DNA from: Candidatus Baltobacteraceae bacterium
GTDB lineage: Bacteria; Vulcanimicrobiota; Vulcanimicrobiia; Vulcanimicrobiales; Vulcanimicrobiaceae
NCBI GenBank assembly: GCA_036488875.1
Contig: DASXGW010000012.1
Span: forward strand, 248,001 to 312,000
Reading direction: 5' to 3'
DNA length: 64,000 nt
Position numbers and translations under genes: made by a program. The notes beneath the pieces were generated by a model. It did not search any database. It saw nothing but the letters and a program-made list of their open reading frames with translations, and was not told where the DNA came from. Shown piece after piece: positions 57,625 to 64,000 of the stretch (positions are counted from its first letter, which is position 1; the number at the start of each line of letters is the position of its first letter).

Positions 57625-58244
57625 CCGTTGAGGATCCGGGCGCCTTCGGGGCCCTCACCGCTTCGCAGATTGAGCGCCTATCTGGCGCTCTTTTTCATCT
57701 TCACTCGAAATTGGTGAAAACCGTACGCACACCTGAGGATTGGTCTATTCCGTTCCTTTACGACGTTCACCGATCAATTTTTCGGGGCCTATTCCGCGAC
57801 GAAGCGGGCCGTGAACGTCGCGTTGAAGTCGTGCTACGCGACCTTCCAGTACCACCGGTTACGCAGATCCAATATCGGCTCCAAACGATCGTGCAGGCAA
57901 TCCGTGACCTCGTCACACGCGCCGGTACTCTTAGCGGCGCCGAGAAAATCAACGCAGTTTTTGCCGAAGCTGCTCGGATTCACGCGGATTGCATCTGCGT
58001 TCAGCCGTTCGTGGACGGCAACAAACGGTGGGCGCGAGTGATCCTGAGCGCGTTTCTTGCAGACTGCGGCTACTCTCCCGGAACGGAAATCCCCGAGGTC
58101 GATCATGACCGCTACATGGAGGGCATCAGCAAGTCGGTTAACGAGGCTCATCCGGAGCAGCTAGCGGCCCTACTACTCGCCGGCTGGGTCGCGCTGCGGC
58201 AGGCATACAGAGAAGCCACGCGTTCGGGCTCTGTGTCATATTGA
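57621..58244 (+). CDS. Fic-domain protein with altered active site
   Basis: 207 residues from GTG 57621. The Fic core is visible: FLYDVHRSIFRGLF, IQYRLQTIVQAIRDLV, FAEAARIHADCICVQPFVDGN and KRWARVILSAFL. The family motif HxFx(D/E)GNGRxxR reads QPFVDGNKRWAR (residues 128-139), so the catalytic His is Gln and the second Gly is Lys. Normal Fic proteins AMPylate or otherwise modify hydroxyl side chains of target proteins. Without His the activity may differ or be lost. It follows the VbhA-like gene and precedes a ubiquitin-like operon by 65 bases. Confidence 0.8.
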   Translation: MTVEDPGAFGALTASQIERLSGALFHLHSKLVKTVRTPEDWSIPFLYDVHRSIFRGLFRDEAGRERRVEVVLRDLPVPPVTQIQYRLQTIVQAIRDLVTRAGTLSGAEKINAVFAEAARIHADCICVQPFVDGNKRWARVILSAFLADCGYSPGTEIPEVDHDRYMEGISKSVNEAHPEQLAALLLAGWVALRQAYREATRSGSVSY

Positions 58245-58269
58245 CACAATCGTGAATTTTTGGCACACT
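58232..58269 (+). promoter_or_regulatory. Promoter/operator of the ubiquitin-like operon
   Basis: TGTGTCA-TAT-TGACACA (58232-58248) is a perfect 7-3-7 palindrome overlapping a TTGACA -35 (58241-58246). A 17-base spacer leads to CACACT (58264-58269). ATTGACACAAT is shared with the promoter at 61037-61065, so one regulator may control both. Confidence 0.6.
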
Positions 58270-58309
58270 CTCTTACGGACCCTTTTGCGGGTTAGTAAGG
58301 AGTTTGAAA

Positions 58310-58684
58310 GTGCAAGAAGAGCGCGAGGAGCTAATCCTAAAGGAAACGCTCACCGAGGAGTTCATCGTCGACGGCGCGGTCATCGCCGAGGAGACGGTGA
58401 ACGCGGAGATCGAGGTCGAGGTCCGGGAAGCGCCCGAGATTACGATCGTGCTTACCAGCGGTGCGGAGCACAACTTCGTTTACCATCCCAAGGAACAGGT
58501 CGCAAAGCTGACAGATCAGGCGGTGAAATATTTTGCCAGCCACGGGAAGCTCGACCCCTCGAAGCAATATGAGCTCATTTTCGATGGGAACAAGCTCCAA
58601 CCACGCCTGACGCTCGCGGAAGCTGGAGTCAAGCCTGATGACAAGCTGACGCTTTCGCCGTGCGAACGCCCGGTCGACGGATGA
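58310..58684 (+). CDS. Ubiquitin-like protein of a bacterial conjugation-type operon
   Basis: GTG 58310 lies seven bases after AGGAG and is preferred to TTG 58304. The 124 residues have an acidic N-terminal extension (about 40 residues) and a beta-grasp domain: ITIVLTSGAEHNFVYHPKEQ, VAKLTDQAVKYFASH, YELIFDGNKLQPRLTLAEAG and DDKLTLSP, the strand-helix-strand order of ubiquitin-like multi-ubiquitin (DUF2604-type) proteins. The sequence ends in Gly, as needed for E1 adenylation. It overlaps the next gene by ATGA. Confidence 0.75.
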   Translation: MQEEREELILKETLTEEFIVDGAVIAEETVNAEIEVEVREAPEITIVLTSGAEHNFVYHPKEQVAKLTDQAVKYFASHGKLDPSKQYELIFDGNKLQPRLTLAEAGVKPDDKLTLSPCERPVDG

Positions 58685-59130
58685 GACCCGCGGTCGCGCA
58701 GGCGATCGCAGAAGACGAAGTCCAAAACGCGATCGCCTCTGGCGTTTTTACTGGCGAGTTTCGGCTGCATGTTTGGACGTTCCCGATGCTTGTTATCGAC
58801 GTTGCCAGCGTAAGTCGGGAAATGCGGTTCCGGCTACGCGTCGATTTTACCGACTATGATGCGCAACCTGTTCAGTTACGTCTCGTGAATGAAGACCGCA
58901 TCGAGATTTTCGATCCGTTCCCGCTACGGAACGGACAACCGTTTCCAAATCATCAGCCGGCGCAGCTGCCGCAGTTCTTCTGCATTACTGGTACGCGTGA
59001 TTACTACACGCATCAAGGACACAATCCGCAGGCCGGCGGTCCCAGTTGGGAAACGCATCGACAAGCACATCCTGCCCGAGTTGTTCTGCATGAGGTGGCT
59101 CACAAGTTTGCATCAGGAGAGTGGTCGTAA
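58681..59130 (+). CDS. Putative metal-binding (CEHH-type) or E2-like protein
   Basis: 149 residues between the ubiquitin-like and JAB genes, overlapping both. A beta-rich N-terminal part (FRLHVWTFPMLVIDVASV, MRFRLRVDFTDYDAQPVQLR) is followed by PQFFCITGTRDYYTH, with Cys101, His111, His114, Glu124 and His126. This fits a predicted Cys-Glu-His-His metal-binding family described in bacterial ubiquitin-like operons. A degenerate E2 fold with Cys101 as acceptor is the alternative. No canonical E2 motif is present elsewhere in the operon. Confidence 0.5.
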   Translation: MRPAVAQAIAEDEVQNAIASGVFTGEFRLHVWTFPMLVIDVASVSREMRFRLRVDFTDYDAQPVQLRLVNEDRIEIFDPFPLRNGQPFPNHQPAQLPQFFCITGTRDYYTHQGHNPQAGGPSWETHRQAHPARVVLHEVAHKFASGEWS

Positions 59131-59603
59131 TGCTTAACGCCAGATATGTACTTCCCCAGGCTCTCGTCGCACGATCGTGGCGGTTTCTCGCTGATCGAGG
59201 CTCTCATGGACACGAAGGGATGTTGCTGTGGGCGGGGCGCGCAACGCGCGGCGCGGCAACGATTTCTCGCCTCGTTATCCCAGCCCAGACGGCCATACGG
59301 ACAGCCGCCGGCGTCTGCGTCGCGATGGAAATGGAAGCTCAACGGGCGATGCCCCAGTCCCTGCGCGCCGGCGAAGAATACTTCATTCGCGTTCATTCCC
59401 ATCCATGTAAGGCGTTTCATTCCGATGCGGATGATGCGAATCTGGTACTGTCGCATAACGGCGCGATCTCGATCGTGGTCCCAAACTTCTGCCACAATGT
59501 GCCGACGGATCTCACGGCGTGCGCCGTCTTTGAGTACCGAATCGGACATGGGTGGAGAGAGCTCGATCTTAAGGAGCGCGGCGCAAGGTTTACCATAGTA
59601 TGA
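59130..59603 (+). CDS. JAB/JAMM-family isopeptidase
   Basis: 157 residues from ATG 59130, which overlaps the previous stop (TAATG). The JAMM zinc site is visible: Glu29 in HEGMLLW, then VHSHPCKAFHSDADDAN with His89, His91, Ser98 and Asp101. The gap between the second His and Ser is one residue shorter than the canonical seven. It would deconjugate or process the ubiquitin-like protein. It overlaps the E1 gene by ATGA. Confidence 0.8.
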   Translation: MLNARYVLPQALVARSWRFLADRGSHGHEGMLLWAGRATRGAATISRLVIPAQTAIRTAAGVCVAMEMEAQRAMPQSLRAGEEYFIRVHSHPCKAFHSDADDANLVLSHNGAISIVVPNFCHNVPTDLTACAVFEYRIGHGWRELDLKERGARFTIV

Positions 59604-61036
59604 TCGACCCGAGATTAGAGATTTTTGGCGCAATCGACGATGCTCAAAAACGGGAAGTCCTGTCGCGATTGAGTAGCACGGCGGTCTCGATCGTCGCCGA
59701 TCCGTCGATCCCCCAGCGACGTGAGCTGATGATCGCCGTAACCCATGCCACGGATCTCCTGGCGCGACTCTTTGATCACGTGGTAATCGATATCGACTGT
59801 CCTTGGGCGGACGAGCAGAATCAAAAAGCTCAGAGCCTCCGGCCTCTCGGCAACGCGGAGCCAACGACGCGAGTGACTCTTGGCTTCGGCGATGTCCCGG
59901 CGGACATCTACGCGGGTTACAGCGCGACCGGCGCGGCCATTTCGGTACGTGCTCCGCTCTTGTGCGACGAAGGCATTCTTGCTGCGCTCCTCGCTGGTTC
60001 CGCGGCGGCAGCCGAAGTATTCAAGCTCGTTTTCGAGAGCTTCTTGCCGGAAATCGTTCGCGCGGACTACGTTATCCCGATGACGCTTGAGTCGGATCTC
60101 TGCCCATCTCAGGGCGGGATTGTGCTAGACGCGATCGTTGCCGGCGGAGGCTCCGTCGGATTCGGGGTTGTGGAGGCGCTGGCAGCGCTAGATATTGAGC
60201 TCCGTGGACGGGTCGATATCATCGACAACGGCGTCATCGAAGAACGCAATCTTTACAAGTACGGTCATCTTAGTAGGCAGACCGCACTTTCCGGAGCTTA
60301 CAAAGTCGCTATACTTGCGGATCGACTTCATACGGCTCACCCTGGACTTGAGGTTCACCCGCATCCCGTAACCATCGAAAACTACGAAGGTCGCGATGCC
60401 GCCCTCGCGATTGTTTCTATGGATAATGTTGCTGCACGTAGGGCGGCGCAGGAGCTCCTAACGCGGGACATCGTGAACATCGCCATTGACGGGACGGAGT
60501 TCGAGGTAGCGTCGCTCACCTTCCAACAAACGGGCTGCATCTATTGCTACTATCAAAACAATCGCGAAGAACAGGCGGACTACGCGGCGATTTCAGAACG
60601 ATTCGGCCTCGACGTGAACCGCACTGAGCATTTATTGACGACTAATGAGGGCCTAATCTCCTCCGATATAGAGGCCATCAGTCGTGCCAACATTCTTCGG
60701 CAGGACGATGTTTCGACATTTCTCAATCAGCCGCTTCGTTCACTTATTCAGCGCGCGGCCTACGCACAAGCAGTTATCCAAAGCCAGCATGGATCGATGC
60801 GTCTTGCGACTGCATTTGTTTCCTCCATGGCCGGAACGATGGGAGCGATCGAGGCGCTTAAGAGCAGTATCCCCACTCAAAGACGCCAGCGTCTATCCGC
60901 TGCCGTAGATATGCTTGGAATATTTCACGCTCTTTGTGAGCGAAAAAACGCGAAGAATCCCACATGTGCGATTTGCAATAGCACATATCGGCTTAACGAA
61001 TATCGACGGCTTTGGGGAGACGGCGGCTGTGCATGA
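59600..61036 (+). CDS. E1-like ThiF-family adenylyltransferase
   Basis: 478 residues. An N-terminal domain of about 170 residues, which is not a Rossmann fold by eye, precedes the ThiF/E1 core. The core has nucleotide loop AIVAGGGSVGFGVVEAL (179-194), DIIDNGVIEERNLYKYGHLS with the conserved Asn-Leu, and IVSMDNVAARRAAQELL. Four cysteines in two pairs (TGCIYC at 313-316 and PTCAIC near the C-terminus) match the zinc site of ThiF/MoeB-type enzymes. It should adenylate the C-terminal Gly of the ubiquitin-like protein. It is the last gene of the coupled operon. Confidence 0.85.
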   Translation: MIDPRLEIFGAIDDAQKREVLSRLSSTAVSIVADPSIPQRRELMIAVTHATDLLARLFDHVVIDIDCPWADEQNQKAQSLRPLGNAEPTTRVTLGFGDVPADIYAGYSATGAAISVRAPLLCDEGILAALLAGSAAAAEVFKLVFESFLPEIVRADYVIPMTLESDLCPSQGGIVLDAIVAGGGSVGFGVVEALAALDIELRGRVDIIDNGVIEERNLYKYGHLSRQTALSGAYKVAILADRLHTAHPGLEVHPHPVTIENYEGRDAALAIVSMDNVAARRAAQELLTRDIVNIAIDGTEFEVASLTFQQTGCIYCYYQNNREEQADYAAISERFGLDVNRTEHLLTTNEGLISSDIEAISRANILRQDDVSTFLNQPLRSLIQRAAYAQAVIQSQHGSMRLATAFVSSMAGTMGAIEALKSSIPTQRRQRLSAAVDMLGIFHALCERKNAKNPTCAICNSTYRLNEYRRLWGDGGCA

Positions 61037-61065
61037 TTGACACAATTTGCCAAAAGTTTTATACT
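61037..61065 (+). promoter_or_regulatory. Strong sigma70-type promoter of the XRE-ImmA pair
   Basis: TTGACA (61037-61042), a 17-base spacer and TATACT (61060-61065) make a near-consensus promoter. The -35 region repeats ATTGACACAAT found at 58240-58250. The predicted start point is about 61072. Confidence 0.8.
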
Positions 61066-61072
61066 TTGGTTG

Positions 61073-61408
61073 GTGTTAAATAGAGATGAATTGTACAAAA
61101 AGCTAGCGGACGGCATTCGAAAGCATCGAGAAACAGAAGATTTAAGCCAAGAAGATCTTGCTAGCCGCGCAGGTTTGAGCAGAGCACAACTTGCCAATAT
61201 CGAAAAGCAGCGCCAGCGTCCACCGCTTGATGTCCTTTACAAGCTCGCCGGCGCGCTTAATGTAGACGTTACCGAACTCCTGCCTCGCCAGGATGAGGTC
61301 ATAGCAGTCGCCGACCAGGTTACCATGGACTACGCTGGCGATACGGTTAACGTGACTCCCGCGGCGGCCAGCTATCTCAGGGGCCTCGGGAACTCGCAGA
61401 ATCGCTGA
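61073..61408 (+). CDS. XRE-family regulator paired with ImmA/IrrE peptidase
   Basis: 111 residues from GTG 61073, at or next to the predicted transcript start, so translation may be leaderless; TTG 61091 is the alternative. The helix-turn-helix is ELYKKLADGIRKHRETEDLS, then QEDLASRAGLSRAQLANIEK and a VLYKLAGALNVDVTELLPR end. It probably represses the promoters at 61037 and 58232. The stop overlaps the peptidase start (TGATG), the usual ImmR-ImmA type pairing in which the peptidase relieves repression. Confidence 0.8.
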   Translation: MLNRDELYKKLADGIRKHRETEDLSQEDLASRAGLSRAQLANIEKQRQRPPLDVLYKLAGALNVDVTELLPRQDEVIAVADQVTMDYAGDTVNVTPAAASYLRGLGNSQNR

Positions 61409-61911
61409 TGGGCAGCGCGGTAGAAGCTGCCGTTCGTACGGCTCAGCGAATCCTCAAGCAGAATCCGCAGCGCCTTCCAATCGATGTTATCGCGATTGCG
61501 AAAGCGCACGGGTTTAGTGTCGATTTCGAGCCGTTCGAAGATACGTTATCTGGGATGTTCGTTCGAGAGCATCGAGTAATTGCAGTCAATAAGGCGCATC
61601 CACGGGTTCGACAGCGGTTCACAATCGCCCACGAACTTGGGCACGCATTGCTTCACGCCAAGTCCTCACCCTTGTTCGTCGATGATACGCAGATTTTTCA
61701 CCGCGAACAGGGGCGCAATTCCCTTCGAGAAGTTCAAGCCAACCGGTTTGCGGCAGAGCTCTTGATGCCCGAACAAGACGTGCGCCGCGTCGCCGGTAAC
61801 CACGTAGAGTTATATAATGAGACGCTGATCAGCCAGCTAGCGCGCCACTTCGATGTCAGTAGCCAGGCATTCTCGGCGCGCCTAGCGGCTCTAAACCTAG
61901 CGGTAATTTAG
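61408..61911 (+). CDS. ImmA/IrrE-family metallo-endopeptidase
   Basis: 167 residues with the zinc motif FTIAHELGHALLH and a downstream EVQANRFAAELLMP that supplies the third ligand. IDVIAIAKAHGFSVDFEPFE at the N-terminus is typical of the family. Such peptidases cleave their partner XRE repressor on a damage or infection cue. The gene is coupled to the XRE gene and converges on the 511-aa gene with a four-base overlap. Confidence 0.88.
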   Translation: MGSAVEAAVRTAQRILKQNPQRLPIDVIAIAKAHGFSVDFEPFEDTLSGMFVREHRVIAVNKAHPRVRQRFTIAHELGHALLHAKSSPLFVDDTQIFHREQGRNSLREVQANRFAAELLMPEQDVRRVAGNHVELYNETLISQLARHFDVSSQAFSARLAALNLAVI

Positions 61912-63443
61912 CCCCTTCTCAGGCGAACGTTCTCACCGGCCATGAATCGCGTAAGCTTCGATCCCCAAATCTTTACGACTGAATCTTTTTCCTCAGCGAT
62001 CAGCCTGCCAATCGCATCGCGAGTGCTTTCGCTATACCATACGATTCGGAAAAGAGGAAAGGAGTATTTAATATGCGCTTCGTCTCCAAAATCGGTAGCA
62101 TCGCCGAGCACGTCGAACAATAGCTGACCACTCATCCTTAGCGAAGCTCGCCAGAAAAAACGTGGTTGCTGTGCGCCAAGTATATCCGCCAAGTCTAATG
62201 GTGGCCGCTCGCGAGTCGAGCGTAGTTCTTTTTTGTAGAGATTCGTAGTAGTCAGCCGAATGTTCCACTCTAGTTCTTCACCTGGGAATCCCTGCTTGAA
62301 GACGCCCATGATCCGTTGGATCCATGCATGCATCTCAAGAAAGCGAAGGCGCACCTTTTCGTAGAGAGGTACGAGCAACACGCTCGGCACAAGGCGTACA
62401 GCCGAACCGTTGCGTTTCCATGATCCCTCTAAGATAAAGGGCACCGACTTCGCTTCGTCAGTGTCTTTGGGCGCTCGGATGAACATTCGAGCAAACGGGC
62501 CCACTTGGTCGTCATGACCGTAGAATTCGTTGATGCGGCTGGCGTACGAGTGGACGCCACTGACTGGCGGCTCGCGGAAATCGGATTCTTCTTTCGGAGT
62601 GGAATAACCGACGAGTGTGATTGCGTGGGATCCGACGCCGACAATGTCGCAGATGAGGATTGCGGGAAGCCCTGCCTCAAGATAGCCGTAGATTATTGAT
62701 GCCAGCGGTGTAGCGCCGCTGATCTGAACGACTTCCGTCTCCAAATGTGCGGCACGAATCGCCTCGCACATCTGCAAGACGTCCAAGCCGTGTGATGGCA
62801 CTGCACGCGTTGCGGTGCGTACGACATTTGCCATCTCTGTAATCATCGACGGACGTGGCCTGCGGGTTCCATCAAAGAGCCGACTGGTCATGTGGAAAGC
62901 TGACCAGAGCGCTACGGTTGCACACGCCGCGGTGACTCGGTCTTGCTCCTGAAAAGCAAGGCTTTTTACTGGCAGCTCGATGCCGGCGAGCACCGGGCGG
63001 TACAGTCTAATTACAGGATAGTGACGTCGATCAATGCTATCGTAAGTACGGAGAATCGTTCGTCCGATAATTGCGTCGGGCAAAGGTCGAGCCACGACAA
63101 AGCCAAGATAACTTTCTTGCAGAACTTTTATCGCGGAAGCATTTTTGTTACTAATGGCGGCCTTAAACAGCTCCTCGTCAAACGACGCGGAGAAAAAATG
63201 GAGTCGTTTGCAGAGACGCGGGTAGTTCTCAAAGCAGCTATAATAGTAGCTCGCATAATCGGATAGATAGTCGCCGTCGGTATAGTCGGTTTCCACGATG
63301 ATGCTACGAGCGCCAATGGTCGTAAGATAGCCGAATAAGTAGCGCGTCCGCTCGCGCACCTCTACCTCGTCGGGGGTGATGAACCCATTTGCGAGAGCCG
63401 CGGCAAGTTGCGCTTCGCTAAAGACCAGGTAGTCGAAAGCCAA
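61908..63443 (-). CDS. Papain-like (C39-type) cysteine peptidase-like protein
   Basis: 511 residues. An N-terminal part with Tyr/Asp-rich segments (ARSIIVETDYTDGDYLSDYA) precedes QESYLGFVVARPLP, then a papain-like core: FQEQDRVTAACATVALWSAF with Gln165/167 and Cys174, and VGSHAITLVGYS with His273. A further 230-residue C-terminal region has no recognised fold. The Gln-Cys-His order fits C39/bacteriocin-processing or transglutaminase-type enzymes. It stands opposite the ubiquitin-like operon and may process or deconjugate proteins, but that is inference. Confidence 0.6.
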   Translation of the reverse strand: MAFDYLVFSEAQLAAALANGFITPDEVEVRERTRYLFGYLTTIGARSIIVETDYTDGDYLSDYASYYYSCFENYPRLCKRLHFFSASFDEELFKAAISNKNASAIKVLQESYLGFVVARPLPDAIIGRTILRTYDSIDRRHYPVIRLYRPVLAGIELPVKSLAFQEQDRVTAACATVALWSAFHMTSRLFDGTRRPRPSMITEMANVVRTATRAVPSHGLDVLQMCEAIRAAHLETEVVQISGATPLASIIYGYLEAGLPAILICDIVGVGSHAITLVGYSTPKEESDFREPPVSGVHSYASRINEFYGHDDQVGPFARMFIRAPKDTDEAKSVPFILEGSWKRNGSAVRLVPSVLLVPLYEKVRLRFLEMHAWIQRIMGVFKQGFPGEELEWNIRLTTTNLYKKELRSTRERPPLDLADILGAQQPRFFWRASLRMSGQLLFDVLGDATDFGDEAHIKYSFPLFRIVWYSESTRDAIGRLIAEEKDSVVKIWGSKLTRFMAGENVRLRRG

Positions 63444-63452
63444 GAGTTTTAG

Positions 63453-63638
63453 CTAAACGCTGACTTGCTTCTTGAGCGTATCGGCGGAAACACGGTGCTC
63501 GAGCATAAACTCAGTAACCTGCTGATCGAGCTGCTGACCGATCTGCTCCGGATCCGAATCCTGAATGCCAGCCTTTAGCTGTTCGAAAGTCATGGCCTTT
63601 CCCTGATCGACGCCGGGTACGTTCCGGTTTTGGTTCAC
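63453..63638 (-). CDS. Small protein (61 aa) upstream of the peptidase-like gene
   Basis: GTG 63638 lies eight bases after a perfect GGAGG and overlaps the stop of the gene upstream (GTGA). The alternative ATG 63593 would give 46 residues. The product has MTFEQLKAGIQDSDPEQIGQ and LDQQVTEFMLEHRVSADTLK, a mainly helical protein with no signal or double-Gly motif. It ends nine bases before the 511-aa gene, so the three genes form one operon. Function unknown. Confidence 0.6.
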   Translation of the reverse strand: MNQNRNVPGVDQGKAMTFEQLKAGIQDSDPEQIGQQLDQQVTEFMLEHRVSADTLKKQVSV

Positions 63639-63811
63639 CCAGAAAGCCTCCGGTATAAACGACGGTACGCCGCGCGGGCATCCTTGCTCATCTCCGCCGC
63701 GATCGTTGGAGCGCCTTTCCGGCAAGCGGTCTGAAAACCCTGGATTGCCGCATCAAAATCGACCCGATTACTGGCAGCCGTGCCTCTGCGCGCTCTCCGC
63801 GTGAGGACCAT
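63635..63811 (-). CDS. Small basic protein (58 aa)
   Basis: ATG 63811 opens a 58-residue frame: an Arg-rich start, then VDFDAAIQGFQTACRKGAPT and EMSKDARAAYRRLYRRLSG. The stop overlaps the next GTG. No clear ribosome site is seen, so the start is uncertain. The helical Lys/Arg-rich C-terminus and coupling to the next gene support translation. Family not recognised. Confidence 0.45.
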   Translation of the reverse strand: MVLTRRARRGTAASNRVDFDAAIQGFQTACRKGAPTIAAEMSKDARAAYRRLYRRLSG

Positions 63812-63863
63812 CCATCGGCATCGTGTTAACGGTATTGTGGCAGAAATGGGCGCTCCTTCCTCA

Positions 63864-64000
63864 TCAATTCATATAGATAACTAATCCATCGCTCCTTGCC
63901 TTCAGCAGCACGTATGGCTGCATTAGCGGATTTGCGAAACGGAATCGTAGGCTCCTTGGTGTCCCCTTGCGCTCAAGAATACAGCCGCGCTTATCGCTTG
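63864..64000 (-). CDS. C-terminal end of an unidentified protein (partial)
   Basis: Open from the window edge for 44 codons to TGA: CILERKGTPRSLRFRFANPL then MQPYVLLKARSDGLVIYMN. The RFRFxNPLMQPYVLL pattern is like the winged-helix tail of some stand-alone P-loop ATPases. Too little is visible to name it. Confidence 0.4.
   Translation of the reverse strand, partial: SDKRGCILERKGTPRSLRFRFANPLMQPYVLLKARSDGLVIYMN

Noticed and set aside
61037-61072. TTG 61037 as the start of the XRE protein
   Set aside because: It is the -35 box of a near-consensus promoter, so this sequence would not be transcribed from it.

Overview
The window looks like chromosome of a GC-rich bacterium with two accessory regions. 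Many Sec-exported lipoproteins carry NHL, virginiamycin-B-lyase-like or GloVer beta-propeller repeats and Pro-Thr linkers. With the SARP-type ATPase remnants and core genes spread singly on both strands, this suggests a lineage such as Candidatus Eremiobacterota (WPS-2). That placement is inference from gene style only.

Layout. 1-1188: chromosomal flank with the end of a SARP/LuxR-type ATPase regulator, two tandem ~43-residue paralogous peptides and an RsbW-like anti-sigma kinase. 1362-20770: a composite island at the 3' end of tRNA-Glu(UUC). Copies of the tRNA 3' end lie at 1362-1389, 4955-4972 (truncated), 5571-5598 and in the intact gene at 20770. No integrase is visible. Cargo: a HigBA toxin-antitoxin pair, propeller lipoproteins, a frameshifted gene, an XRE regulator with twin operators and two micro-genes, a DUF4238 protein, then a co-directional block at 13359-20509. 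That block holds an ABC-three-component-like module (222-aa protein, winged-helix middle component, zinc-hook ATPase), a helical protein, a PD-(D/E)XK nuclease, and a retron with a visible msr/msd RNA and a reverse transcriptase fused to a TOPRIM domain.

20770-57184: core chromosome. It holds tRNA-Glu, recQ, a STAS protein, a CAT-anticodon tRNA, exported proteins, eno/ndk, birA, a split chemoreceptor pair, archaemetzincin, acpS-nnr, a repair and sugar cluster (GH38 mannosidase, HAD, uvrA, VOC, ligA), uvrB, and the prs-rplY-pth operon.

57445-64000: a second accessory region with lower GC at its far end. A VbhA-like 59-aa antitoxin and a Fic protein lacking the catalytic His precede a tightly overlapping operon for a ubiquitin-like protein, a putative metal-binding or E2-like protein, a JAB isopeptidase and an E1-like ThiF enzyme. 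An XRE plus ImmA/IrrE pair follows with its own promoter. Opposite it lie a papain-like 511-aa protein and two micro-genes. The most interesting parts are the ABC-3C/nuclease/RT-TOPRIM retron locus and the Fic/VbhA plus ubiquitin-like operon; both look like defence systems.
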